From NCBI GenBank assembly GCA_951217055.1, contig OX578284.1, forward strand, positions 18,114,187 through 18,178,186: a stretch of 64,000 nt of DNA, read 5' to 3'. This document shows, piece by piece, positions 22,000 to 33,454 of this stretch. This DNA is from Gerris lacustris. Taxonomy: Eukaryota; Arthropoda; Insecta; Hemiptera; Gerridae. The notes beneath the pieces were generated by a model. It had not been told where the DNA came from and ran no database searches. It saw only the letters and a program-made list of their open reading frames with translations. The position numbers and the translations under genes were made by a program. Every line of letters starts with the position of its first letter. The first letter of the stretch is position 1.

Positions 22000-23595
22000 C
22001 AAATTTTAAATACAATGTTGCGTACTAAATACATACATATTAAATAATATTAAATACGAGTTACAGTATATGCTACTAATAATTAACATCACCGACTAGA
22101 TTATTGAAGCTACACAAATTTGAAATTGTTTGATCTCGTTTATATAATATTCCTTATGTCGTACAACCTTATGAAACAATAAATGATATTCCTTTGTATA
22201 TTTGCGTACAAACGTCCGTTAAATCATAACTAGAATTATAACTTAACATATACTTTGGTACACTTCCTCTTCTGTTAATATTTTGTAGTTGACACATTTT
22301 ATTTCATATAATATTATTTTTATACTCATGTTTTTCTTTGTAAACTAAAACTAAGAATCCATAATACAAGAAATATTTATCTCTTAAAACTATCTTTATC
22401 TTATTATTATAACTATTAATTCTTGTTGAGGTCCAAACATAAATCAATATTTATTTATAGTAGTGTTATCAGCTGTCGCTGATAAAGTGCGTAGCCCTGA
22501 TAGGACTTAATCTTAATCTGTTTTAACTACCCACTCAACAAGTAAAATAAATATAAACATGAAAACATCTTAATTTTAATTAGTTGTATTATTTTATTTT
22601 ATTTTATTTTTTTTTTTTTTTTGGTTGTAGTTTTAGTCCCGTCCAAGTTTTATTGTTTTTTTAAATTATAATAGTTAAATCGGCTTTAGCCTCATAATAT
22701 CAGTCAATCTAAATATTAATTATAACATATTTTTTTAATGTACTTTTTAATTTATAAGAGAACTCCTCTATATTTTAAATTTAAAATTTGGACGAAATAA
22801 GTTCTGTAATTTTCTCTCAATTTGTTTAACTACTATAAAAAAACAATAAATTAGAATACATGATTTCTTATTAAACAAAATAATAAAATTTATTTGTATA
22901 AATGTAATTGCTTTTCCTTCAAAATTATAGATAAATAGAGTATAAACAGAATTAAATTGGCTCACGTTTTGTTAATTTCTTGTTATAAAAGAGCCAATTT
23001 AGGACAAAGTTTCGTGTGAAAATAAATGTTATAACAATTGTTATGAATTGCACTTTCTATAAAATGTAAAATTTTCTATAAAATGAATTTGAATAAAAAT
23101 TAAAGTTTAGCATTTTCTAAGGGTTCTTTCAGTTGAGGAGTTTAAGGGCCACTATAACGAAAAGTTAAAAACGTGATTAGTTTTAGAATCACGTTTTATT
23201 AAGGGACCTTTGTAGAGCCCTTAAACTTAGTTGCCACAGATTACAATTGCAGGGGTTTTACCTAGCTAGTTGAAACTTTGTTTTATGTATTCATAAACTT
23301 TACCTGTCTTTTTAATATTATTATTTAAAAAAAAAAAATAATAATAATAATAACTTTTACCGTAAATGATTTACTTTTGTTTAAATGTATATTTTATTCT
23401 GGAGAGGTGAGATTGTATAAACCCAAAATGTGTGAGACAACGAGCAGGTGATATCGAAACAATATATATATATATAATTAGTGTATATATATATATATAT
23501 ATACATGTGTACAATATACATATATATTGGTATTACAATATAATAAGTTTTAGTGAGTTAATAGATTCATGTCATGTAAAAAAGAATATTTATTA
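22000..23595. other. No recognisable gene
   Basis: Very A+T-rich. It has a small hairpin TTATCAGCTGTCGCTGATAA near 22468, a T-run at 22600-22622 and TA microsatellites at 23463-23510. Nothing coding. Confidence 0.55.
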
Positions 23596-23599
23596 TTTT

Positions 23600-24020
23600 T
23601 AGGCTTTCAATCCTCAAATCGACATTTTCCATGAAGTGGAGATAATCAGTATACATTTTTATATATTTGATACAGTAAATGGATCTTTAGGTGTGAAATC
23701 ATGAAGAATTAATCCATTTTGATTACCATTTGTTCCGCTAGGAGCTCTGATATCAATTTATATAAAATTTAGAAAGTATATAGATACTTCTTTCGGCGAA
23801 ATATGGTACTATAATTAATACAAGTGATGACCAATCTACCTCCTATTATATACTAACTTCCTGGCACAATATTTAAGAGCGTTACATTTTGCATGTTGTT
23901 CATTAAAACTTCAGCCCGCCAATCGTCCAAATATTGTACTATAAATGAATACCTATCAACCTCCTGTTAAATTCTAACATCATGGCACGATATTTAATAG
24001 CCTCACGGTTTTCATGTCGT
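23600..24020 (+). repeat. RepJ copy, uninterrupted
   Basis: Carries AATGGATCTTTAGGTGTGAA, AATCCATTTTGATTACCATT, TCTTTCGGCGAAATATGG and CTACCTCCTATTATATACTA in the order seen at 2750-3790. It serves as the empty-site comparison for the hAT-like insertion there. A second partial unit follows at 23930-24000. Confidence 0.6.
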
Positions 24021-24109
24021 TTTTTTTTTCTTCAGTACCCTAGAGATAAAACATATCCATGTTATAGAATTCTGTTTTGTTATGTTTTTATTTAGGATCT
24101 TATTATGTT

Positions 24110-24490
24110 GTATACTGAAGTATGAATGATATAGAATGAAGTAAGAAATAAAAATTGGGATTTAAGAATGGATAATTCGTAAATATAGTGATGAATGTCG
24201 ATGAAATCGAATGAAGTATGAAAGAAAAGTTGGGATTTAAGAATGGATGATATTATGTTAATATAATGTAGTGATGTACAATGTACGTGGATAAAAATGA
24301 ATGAAGTAAAAAAAGAAAAATTTGGAGATTATTATGTCTGCAATAAGCTATTATAGTGATAATGTACGTGGATATAAAGAAATTAATTAAGAAAAAAATT
24401 TGGATTACTAGTATCCACATGGATGAAAAATAATAAAGTAAGAAAGAAAAGTTGGAAGATTAGTATGTATACTATATAATAATGCTAATA
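24110..24490 (+). repeat. Degenerate tandem repeat, about four units of ~95 bp
   Basis: GAATGAAGTAAGAAATAAAA, TTGGGATTTAAGAATGGAT, TAATATAGTGATG and ACGTGGAT recur in order with heavy drift. No ORF. Confidence 0.6.
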
Positions 24491-24499
24491 TAGTGACGT

Positions 24500-24985
24500 T
24501 CTTATAAAATAAGATCTAAAGAGGTCCATCAACGTTCCAGTAGTAAGTTCAACCGGCAGCTTCATGAACACGGTCACTTCCAGAAGGGACGTAAACTAGA
24601 TGCCCTTGAGAAGCTGGAAATTTTACGCTCCCAGCCCTAGCATAGAGTAGGAAATGCGTTCAACGTGAACGAGAGGGGAGAGGCGTCATCCCTTTTAAAG
24701 GTTATGGTCGAAGCCAAGGGCCGAGACTCGTGTCAGTCTTAAATCGGTTGCTGGTTTGGTATGATTCACTGCACTCCAAGCTTCTATTTATTTTAATTTT
24801 TCCTAATTGTGATTTAACTTAATTTGGTTTTATTGTGTCGGTTTTCCTTTTTTAAATTTTGATTAGTTTTGATTATTGTTTGTTTAGGCCCTGATGATGG
24901 CCTTATAGTGCCTGATAACTGCTTTGTAGTTTATTAAATATATCTTGCGTGGAGCAACTTTGTTTTCTTTTAACTCTTAAAGAAA
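24500..24985 (+). pseudogene. Penelope-like element 3' end (GIY-YIG C-terminus remnant plus 3' UTR)
   Basis: The forward frame from 24539 reads SSKFNRQLHEHGHF then QKGRKLDALEKLEILRSQ. The pattern S-x-F-x-R-x-L-x-E-x-G-H followed by KGxKLdxLExLEI is typical of the end of the GIY-YIG endonuclease domain of Penelope-like elements, with the usual linker between the two blocks missing here. The RT and the GIY and YIG strands are absent. Downstream, 24720-24985 matches the 217-bp insertion at 6217-6433 and includes CTGATGATGGCC at 24891. It is 5'-truncated and non-functional; the family call is moderate. Confidence 0.55.
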
Positions 24986-25089
24986 AATTGGTTGATAGGT
25001 TAGAGATAGGAGATAGGTTAGATAGTTGGGTGATATTTATCATTATTATCAATGATGCAGGGGGAAATACATGAAAGAATATTTTCCGC

Positions 25090-25262
25090 CGCCGAAGTCA
25101 AATATTTATTTACGCAACAAGGGAGAGAAGAATGTTTTCCTGCTCGAGGTTAAGTTTTCTCCTGAGGCACCGCCAAAGGAGAAAACTTCATTAGCTCCCG
25201 AGGCATAGCCGAGGGAGATAATCCCGAGACCAGAAATACTTCGATCCATGTTGCGTATTAAA
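25090..25262. repeat. Palindromic GC-richer unit next to a TTTATCTACGA end
   Basis: Bounded by ACGCAACAAGGG and CATGTTGCGT as inverted ends. Inside, CTCCTGAGGCACCGCCAAAG and CTCCCGAGGCATAGCCGAGG form related half-palindromes. Similar units lie at 38320-38590 and, in another sequence version, beside both RepF copies. Confidence 0.55.
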
Positions 25263-25263
25263 T

Positions 25264-25663
25264 TTTATCTACGACTAGTGCACCATGGCTAATTGCTATT
25301 AAGTTTGTAGGTATAAAAGTTTTACCTACAAATTCACGCAATTTAAACACCTTAAACTGATATTTAGTTACTTGATTTATTAAAATAACAATTTTTATAC
25401 TAAATATACAAGTTTTACAACAAACACTTTCAATAGTTTGTTTTTAATTTAAATACTTAGTATGATAACCTAAAGTAACCTTCCCGAAAAATTAGCAATA
25501 AAAAGCGGAAAAACTTTACTACCAACATAATGCTTAAAACATACCTAAAAAAATACCTTTTAAGTTGGTATAATTGTTTTTTTACTCCCATGGGAGGGAA
25601 GTAACACTTCCCGCCCTGTTATTAGCAATGTAAATCCCACTTACAATGCAAGTCGTAGATAAA
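25264..25663. mobile_element. Short inverted-repeat element, TTTATCTACGACT ends
   Basis: TTTATCTACGACT at 25264-25276 is mirrored by AGTCGTAGATAAA at 25651-25663. The 400-bp length and the terminus resemble RepF (TTTATCTACGATTG, 443 bp), but the interior differs and has no ORF. No target duplication could be identified. Confidence 0.5.
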
Positions 25664-25669
25664 TGTATT

Positions 25670-27135
25670 TCCTTGAGTTAGTTTTGGCTCCTCGAGTCTT
25701 CACAGAAGACGAACTTTTGTAGCAATCACTTTTTTGGAAAATTTTTAAGTCGAATTTTGTATCACAATCAAAATTCATGCTAGAAAACAATACTTTCTTT
25801 TTATATATTATGTACTACGTAAATATATGAATAAGTAAAATAATAATAATTTTCAACTATACCTATCCTTATTAGATTTTATATCAATTTTATAAAATGC
25901 TGAATCATTTGCAAATAATTATCGATTTGTTATAAGTATTAATTTATTTTCAGTAATAGCTACTTATTCCTATAAATATTAATGTTACTAATATTAATTT
26001 AATTGTTATGAATTAATTAAAATAGTAATTTAGTTGTGATGAGGAATATAATTACATAGTACGATCTAGGTTAATAGTTAATATATTATATTTAGTTGGA
26101 CTTGGTTTGTCCCATTTCTAGTTCACTATTAAGGTAATATAATTATGTATATTATCCTTATTTTTTATTTAAAAGAAGCAAAATTGTATTCACTAGGTTA
26201 AGTATAACTAAAATTCCACTACATAGGTTGTTTATTGCGAAAGCTTGCTGTAAAAAGGTCCTGCACGTCCTAAAGTAAATTTATAAAGTATCTAGAAGAA
26301 ATATAGCTTTGTCTAGTTATTTTCACGCCACAATGAGAAACAAAGCTATTAAAACAAAAAATCCTAAGTAAATTCAAGCGCTTTAAGTAAGTGGGCTATT
26401 CCTTGTGTAAAAAATAACAACTATCCTTTATTTCCTTACAGTTTGTAATATAAGGATAAAATGGGAAGCAAGACTTTGATGAATAATGATACTTCTCTGT
26501 TCTGTTCCATTGTTGAAGTTGGTCTCTATTGCTTCGTTATTCTGTTGAACCTTTAGTCATAAATCCCCTGTCATTTTCATTCACAGCTTGTTTAATGTTT
26601 AACTCAGAGAAAACCGACCCCGTTTTGAAGAGAATTAATGAAAATTTTGGTTTTTAACCTCTCTTAAGCGAGAGATGGTTACATCTTAAATGTTTGAATG
26701 TTAATTGTCATCTACTTCTGATATCATTGTACAGTATAATAGACATTATTAACAAGCTAAAAAATTTAATTGTGTAAAATGCATTTTTACGGCTGTAAAT
26801 GAAGGTTATGTTTGTGAGGTCGATGTTTGAGGTTACCCAGGAGAGAAACATAAAACTGCGCATGCCCTTAATGCGTACGATCTTAATGCAGTCAGGTGTT
26901 TATCTAACTGAAAGTGTGTTCAATGTGATACAGTACAGACATTATTAACGCAATCAAATATAAATAATAGTTCCTGTTTATTTTTTACTCTATGCTTCTA
27001 TTCATTACTAAAATTAGAAATGGTCTTTTTTTTAATAAATAAAAATCATTTTAAGTGGATGTATTATTTTAGGTGATTGTATCAAAAAATCATAAAATAG
27101 ACGAACATTTTATTACAGATGTTATTCTTATCGTT
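25670..27135. other. No recognisable gene
   Basis: A+T-rich with no long palindrome, array or domain. Confidence 0.55.
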
Positions 27136-27136
27136 C

Positions 27137-27349
<213 letters not shown>

Positions 27350-27359
27350 ATTTCAGTAT

Positions 27360-28445
27360 AAGATGCAACAAAGTAAAACTTTAAAAGTAATTAACTCATT
27401 TAATGACAAATTTTGAACAAACATTCCCAAGAACGCATGCCTTTGCAGAGTAAACTTTTATTGTGTGCGTGATTATATTATGTTTTACAAACCTGTGCAT
27501 AGGTGTGTTAAAGGACTTGGTTACCAATGTTTGTAAACGATTAGTCCTTTAGTCTACATTTAGGGTTGTATTTTTGACAAGTTATGTGACAAAAAATTGA
27601 TTTTAATCCCCAATCAGATATGTAAATTAACCGATGAAGGTTATTACCAGTTCCAAATTATCAATTTTAATACTAACGATGAACGGTAAAAGAATACTGA
27701 TTAAAAAAACCACGGATTTATTGAATGTTCTAACACTTGAGCTATGACATTGGAATGATTCAATTTTTATTCAGTTATCAGTAATGATATAATATGATAC
27801 ATAATATAATTCAGTTGTAACGAGAACTATTATCAAATCGAGATAACTTAATTATTTTAATTGTGGAAGTCTAGACATAAATATGAAGAGAAAACTAGTT
27901 CGGAGTTCTGTGAAACTTTGGATAATATCTGTGTTGCAGCTAAATAGAGATCGTACACTCTTCTTTAATAGTTAATATATTGTTAAAGTTTGTTCTTTAA
28001 GCATTATTTAGTACAAGTGAGAAAAGTGGTATGTATTTGTTTGTTGTGGGTTGAAAATTGTAGTTTCTGTTACCCATCTTATGTAGGGTAAGTAGGAAAC
28101 TGCAATAAAGTGAAATTCGAATGAAGTAAGATTTGTAAATTTATTCATCCAACCGTCTTCTAGCTATGAAGGCTTGTTATAATATCATGAACAGATTTCA
28201 GTGGAAGGAGCAAAGCAAAAGATAGCGAAGTTCTTTATTGTCCTGGTATAGTTTCAACGGTTTATAACATTCGACTATCCGGTAAGTGTATGGAGCAACT
28301 AAGGCGACAGACTTGTTATCATCTTTCCTAACTCATCACACGTTTGTTCTAGAGTCTAATACAAATCTCTTTAATCACCTCTTTCACATTATGTATCACT
28401 TAACTTAGTTTCATATCGTTTTAAATGTTTTGGGAAACTAAATGT
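27360..28445. other. No recognisable gene
   Basis: Moderately A+T-rich, with nothing recognisable on either strand. Confidence 0.55.
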
Positions 28446-28449
28446 TAAT

Positions 28450-28640
28450 ATTTATTGGTGTTAATATTTATTTATAAAGTGATACTGGGTGAATGCAGAG
28501 CGGGGCCCGGTCCAGAAAATGAACCGGAATCAGCGGTCACCCATCTAAATGGTGACCTCACCGAGATGTTGCTTAACTATATTGATAGGACAGCCCACAT
28601 AGACAACTCACCTATCCGTGCTACTGAGGCTCCATAAGGC
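28450..28640 (-). repeat. 5S-rRNA-related SINE-like relic
   Basis: On the reverse strand, 28582-28536 reads AGTTAAGCAACATCTCGGTG then GGTCACC and AGATGGGTGACCGCTG, resembling the 5S 3' half. It shares TATTGATAGGACAGCCCAC with 4988-5060. It directly abuts the GC-rich foldback. Confidence 0.5.
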
Positions 28641-28642
28641 TA

Positions 28643-29476
28643 GTGACACACTTCGCCACCCAGGTAGCGCCACCCGGGTGGCGCTCCCCGGTCAGCAATG
28701 AGAATAGAATGCAACCTGCCACACGAGGTGGCGCCACCCGGTCAGCCCATTGTTTTCAATTGAGCCTGTCAAACGGTGCCACCCAAGTCCCTGCCACTCA
28801 GCCCTCACTCCTTCAATCAAATATAGGGGAAATCAAATCAGGGGCTGACTGCATTCCTCATATAAGTGTGTTTACTAGTCAAAGTGTTGTTTAAAATTCT
28901 AAGCAATTCGTTGCAAGTTCCACGCGACATTTGGCAAAAAATGGAAAATTCAATTTTTAAAAATTGAAAAATTGTAACTATCCTTTGATACGGTACACTG
29001 TACCGTACACAGCACGCACCGCGCGCTGCCGCCGCGCCGCCGTGCGCTGTGCACTTGGTACACTGTATGAAACAAACTAGTATTTTTTTGACTGAAATTG
29101 TTGGATGAACCCAAAAACAAAAGTGGCATCAACCAGGTGGCGCCACCTGGTTGATGCCACTTGCTCCCGCCACCTGACTTGCGCCACCCACTTATATGAG
29201 GGATGTAGTCAGCCCCAGATTTGATTTCCCCTATATTTGATTGAAGGAGTAGGGGTTGAGTGGCGTGACTTGGGTGGCGACGTGTGACAGGCTCAATTGA
29301 AAACAATGGGTTGACCGGGTGGCGCCACCTGTGGGTGGTGGCTAGACCGTCGGACGGTCGACCGTATAGTGCCACCCGGCAGGTGGCGCCACCTCGTGTG
29401 ACAGGTTCCGTCTATTCTCATAGATGACCGGGTAGCGCCACCCAGGTGGCGCTACCTGGGTGGCGAAGTGTGTCAC
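28643..29476. mobile_element. GC-rich 834-bp foldback element
   Basis: The termini GTGACACACTTCGCCACC and its inverse are exact. The arms (28643 to about 28870 and about 29185 to 29476) mirror each other with indels, including the CAATTGAAAACAATGGG and CCTATATTTGATTGAAGGAG segments. The self-complementary GGTGGCGCCACC occurs at least four times, and 29121-29162 is a perfect 42-nt palindrome. The centre has a CG-rich block (29010-29050) flanked by TACACTGTA motifs. There is no transposase: the 141-codon minus ORF is a translation of the arms. No convincing target duplication was found, so the class is unknown. Confidence 0.8.
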
Positions 29477-29489
29477 CCCCCTTCACTAA

Positions 29490-30180
29490 CTCTACCTAAC
29501 CTATAATCTTTAGTTTCAGAATCTACCTAAAGTGTCTACTTTCTAAATCTATCTAACAACATTTCACATATTATGGATGATTAGAACATGCGTAAAACAA
29601 GATCTTGTCTTTGATAGTACTCTCATTGGAGCTCTTTGTGACGATTGTGTGACAGAATAAATAGTTAACTTTAAGTAAAGGATATTGCCTTATATTTACT
29701 CTAGAATAAACAAGCTAAGAGTATACAACTATGTCAAAGCCTAAAGCGTTTGCATGCGGCTTACGAGTTGCTCGTATTCTATGTTGATACAAGTTAAAGT
29801 CAAAGTTTTGATCCAAGTTTAGGATAGTTTGACTCCGTTAAAGTTTTGCTTTTACTAGACTATTACAAAATGACACTTTTCCTCACAAATAGTTTTGTTA
29901 TTTTAGTTATCCATTGAAATATTTCAAACACATATCAGACAGTCGATATCCCGTTAGAACTCTTAGAATACATAAATTAATATTAACAGCCTTAACGGCG
30001 TATTAAATAAAATCAACTTCCATGCTTCCTAAAATTAAAGTAGGACCGTTTTACAGCAAAATGAAAGCTTACGCTACAGCGACAAACATAGCATAGTATA
30101 AAACCACCATTACTGTTTTATTTTCTAGGTCTCTTTGTATCAAACGAATATTTCTTATTTTATAATGAAAATAATTTAAG
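29490..30180. other. No recognisable gene
   Basis: Non-coding A+T-rich DNA with no repeat seen. Confidence 0.55.
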
Positions 30181-30187
30181 TTTATAA

Positions 30188-30766
30188 AAAGACTGCCAAT
30201 TGGTGTGGCTCATAGCTTCCCCCATGCTATCACGTACTTTTTGATTTTATGCTTTTACAAGCCATTATTGTCTAATTTGTTTAATTGTTTCCCCTGTTTA
30301 TTTAATCGGTCAAAATGTTTTTGATTTTTTACTTGAATTAAAGTATCAAATAAACAGAAGTTAAAGAGCTCAGATGGTTCAAATTAATCTGGAGCTATGT
30401 GCGGGGTTACTTGCGATAAACTATAAAATGTTCATTCTAATCAAATAAGTACTTTGAAAGCTATAGGTGTAAATAAATGTGTTTATGCACATGTGGAAGA
30501 GAAACAAATAGGCGCAGAAGGTTGAAACTTATATGGGACCAACAATGGGCAAATTATGAACTACCACCCAAATTTCATTAAAATCGGTTTTTAAGATATG
30601 TTGGTTCGCAAAAATTGAACGACAGACCGACAAACCGACACACAGATACGGAACCAAAAATGTTCCCTGATGTCTGAAACGGATTTCTGTCTTGGAATTT
30701 TTGAAATCGGAGACCTAAAAATGTCATCACATAGATTCCATTACCTTCGGTAAGCTCGGAAGCAAA
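30188..30766 (+). repeat. RepA, most complete copy
   Basis: From ACTGCCAATTGGTGTGGCTC to the terminal hairpin (TTCGGTAAGCTCGGAAGC), about 580 bp. Landmarks in order are CAAGCCATTATTGTCTAATT, the GGAGCTATGTGCGGG segment, AATAAATGTGTTTATGCACA, GCAGAAGGTTGAAACTTATA, a short GACA run, and ACGGATTTCTGTCTTGG. CATAGCTTCC occurs near the 5' end and CATAGATTCC at the 3' hairpin. There is no ORF and no TIR, so the mobilisation mechanism is unclear. Confidence 0.8.
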
Positions 30767-30769
30767 AAC

Positions 30770-32115
30770 TTAAGTTTATAAAAATTCAAGTTCATAAAAG
30801 TTTCATATTTTTAGTAAGTAGAATTGAATTATAAAACAGTTTCAATGAATCCTAGATATTTTTTAGATCCCAATAGTACTTAAATAATTAAAACACTACA
30901 TAAATACAATCAAAACAAGCAAGTTTTTTTTTTTTTTTTTTTTCATACAGTCACCAAAAGTCTGTTAGAATCTGTTTAGTGGGATCTATTGAACCAAAAC
31001 ACAATGAGAGCCACCTTTTCTTAATATTTGAAGGGCAAGAATAGGAGAAACCCTGAAAGGAATTAAGTAAATGTGCAAAGAATTTAAAATAAAAATATGA
31101 ATCACGGAAGAAACTAAAGTTCACTTAACCTATGAGATGTATAATATAATATTTAGATTTTTGATAAACTATCTATGTGTACCCAGTAGTGATTATGTAT
31201 AATGAGGTTGGATCCTGACGTGGGTAAAAAGTATAAAAACTCAGTTTTTATAGATTTTTGTATAAATGTGAAAAATAAATAGAGACATATTTTAAGGTCA
31301 AACAAATAAATAAAATTATTTCTAAGCGAAAGAAATAAAAAGTACCAACAGGCAGATTAGAATTTTATAAATTATATTAGGCCTTTTAAAATAAATGTAA
31401 TAAATTAAATCGGTACCTTATTTAAAAAAAATTATCTTAGAATATTTATGAGAACCCTAAAAAAACAATTGAAACTTAAAAAAAAAAAAAACAATTCGTG
31501 GCTTAAATTAGCCGTCGGTAGAAGACAATTTATATAAATATATCAAATTTATAGGATTCTCATGTGAGCTTGAAATGAAAAACATCATACATAAACAGAA
31601 AACGGAATTATTCCACATCAATTGGCATGAAATCTATTCCGTAGAAATAAATAAAAAATATATATTTATATCTATATTATTCAGATGGATAATTTATTTT
31701 ATAAATAGATTTTAGATAGGATATTTTATGTATAAGTTTTATTAGGTTTGTATAAAATTAAAATAAATTTATAAAGAATTAAATAAATCTCAGGAGCTTC
31801 AAATTTTGTTTATAGAAATAGAGAAGTAGATTCCATAGTCGTTATCTAAGATTATGCAAAGTAATATTTATTATTTTCAAAAAATAATAAATTATTTATT
31901 ATTTTATTATTTATTAATTTATTATTTTCAAAAAATAATAAATTATATACAATTCTTACAAAAAATGACTGCCGATTGGTATGGCCCTAGAGATGTAAAA
32001 TAAAAATACGTGTGGTGTTGCGGGACACCCGGTAGGAACGAAGTTCCTTACATTTTTCATTAAATATAAATTATAAAATCACACTGCTAAGTACATATAC
32101 ATTGCTAACTACTTA
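30770..32115. other. No gene; AT hairpins and a RepA 5' stub
   Basis: 31868-31945 contains two copies of a self-complementary TTATTATTTTCAAAAAATAA. 31968-31990 resembles the first 20 bases of RepA. Otherwise A+T-rich filler. Confidence 0.5.
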
Positions 32116-32119
32116 TAGA

Positions 32120-32262
32120 ATAGAACAGAATAGAATAGTATATTTATTGCTATACATGGCGGAGTTAGAAAAGAGACAAAATTAAAAGTAACGAACTGTT
32201 TGTACCTTGCAGAGTTAAGGCAAAATTAAAAGAAAATCGTTATTTGTATTATTGAATATAAG
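32120..32262 (+). repeat. Dispersed repeat shared with 51.4 kb
   Basis: ACAAAATTAAAAGTAACGAA, CTGTTTGTACCTTGCAGAG and TTAAGGCAAAATTAAAAGAA match 51429-51500. It ends exactly where the next foldback begins. Confidence 0.55.
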
Positions 32263-32548
32263 AAAATAATCCTACCGCGGGTTTCCGCAAGCCAAGCGAA
32301 TTTCCATTGGAAATTTGTGGTTCAATGTTGTGCAGTTTAAACTTCCTTCATAACTACTACAATTGTGTGGATTATTTTAAGTTAAGAAAATTTAAAAGAA
32401 ATATTTTAGTTAGATTATGGTTTTTATAATAATGCTTAGTTAAACATAATAGTAGAAGTTTCAAAGAGGTTTAAACTGCACAACATTGAACTACAAATTT
32501 CCCATGGAAATTCGCTTGGCTTGCGGAAACCCGCGGTAGGATTATTTT
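32263..32548. mobile_element. Foldback MITE-like element (286 bp)
   Basis: The inverted arms are about 85 bp each (32263-32347 and 32463-32548) and almost identical: AAAATAATCCTACCGCGGGT at the outer end and GTTTAAACTGCACAACATTG at the inner end. One arm has CCATTGGAAATT where the other has CCCATGGAAATT. The 115-bp centre is A+T-rich. There is no ORF. Target duplication not evident. Confidence 0.8.
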
Positions 32549-32557
32549 AAATATTTA

Positions 32558-32978
32558 GTGACTCATCAGGAGGGGTTAATGACATCACAAAGATCCCATT
32601 TTCAATAGGGATCTTCATCGCAACGAGCTTGATTTTTCGGTGCAAGTTTTATTTTGATACGTCAATTCGTTTAAGAGCTATCGTGCTTACAAGAAGTCCA
32701 CTACAAATTGTTGTTATTACTATTATTATTATTATTATTAAATTATTATTCGAATCGCTATGGTAACTCATTTTTTGGATTCAGGACCCTAAAAAACAGA
32801 AGCGATACCTCACTTGATTTTTTAATCTTTGCTGACTCATGAGGAGGGGTTAATGACGTCATTAAGATCCCATTTTTAATAGGGATCCTCATCTCAACGA
32901 GCTTGATTTTTCGGTGCAAGTTTCATTTTGATACGTCAATTCGTTCGAGAGCTATCGTGCTTACAAGAAATCCGCTAG
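32558..32978 (+). repeat. Pair of ~155-bp direct repeats
   Basis: 32558-32696 and 32822-32976 share ATGACATCACAAAGATCCCA (ATGACGTCATTAAGATCCCA in the second), CGAGCTTGATTTTTCGGTGC and TTTGATACGTCAATTCGTT. Each has the hairpin GATCCC-ATTTTCAAT-AGGGATC or a close variant. Between them is an (ATT)n run at 32710-32740. Confidence 0.7.
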
Positions 32979-33454
32979 AAATACATATACCTATATATAT
33001 ACATATATATATAAAGTTTTGTAAAACCTATTTTATTCGATAATAAGATTATATATACTCTTATTATAATAAATCATACTGTGTAATTCTATTTGAACTC
33101 ATAAAACAAACTGGACTTTTTTAAATTAAAGTTAGTTTCACCCTGGCCATCAGTGGGGGGATGAACTGATTATATTTTCTAACCATTTTAAAAATTAAAT
33201 AATTTAATTACTATTACCTGGAGCCAATATCAGAGGACAATATCATTTCCATAATATTGTTCAAGTTATGTGATCGTACTTTATGGAATTTTGTTTGTTA
33301 TATCAGAGTTTAATAAACATTAATAAATAGTTAAGCTCTTAATACAATAAAAATTAGTTAAAAAATGCATCTGAAAAGAACGTGAAATGTGAAAAAAAAC
33401 GACGGGCTTGGTTTTTTTTAAAAAAAAAAAGAAACCGTTTTTTTTTTCATTTAC

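Noticed and set aside
28950..29375. A 141-codon minus-strand ORF
   Set aside because: It is entirely within the GC-rich foldback and reads the arm and palindromes; no domain.
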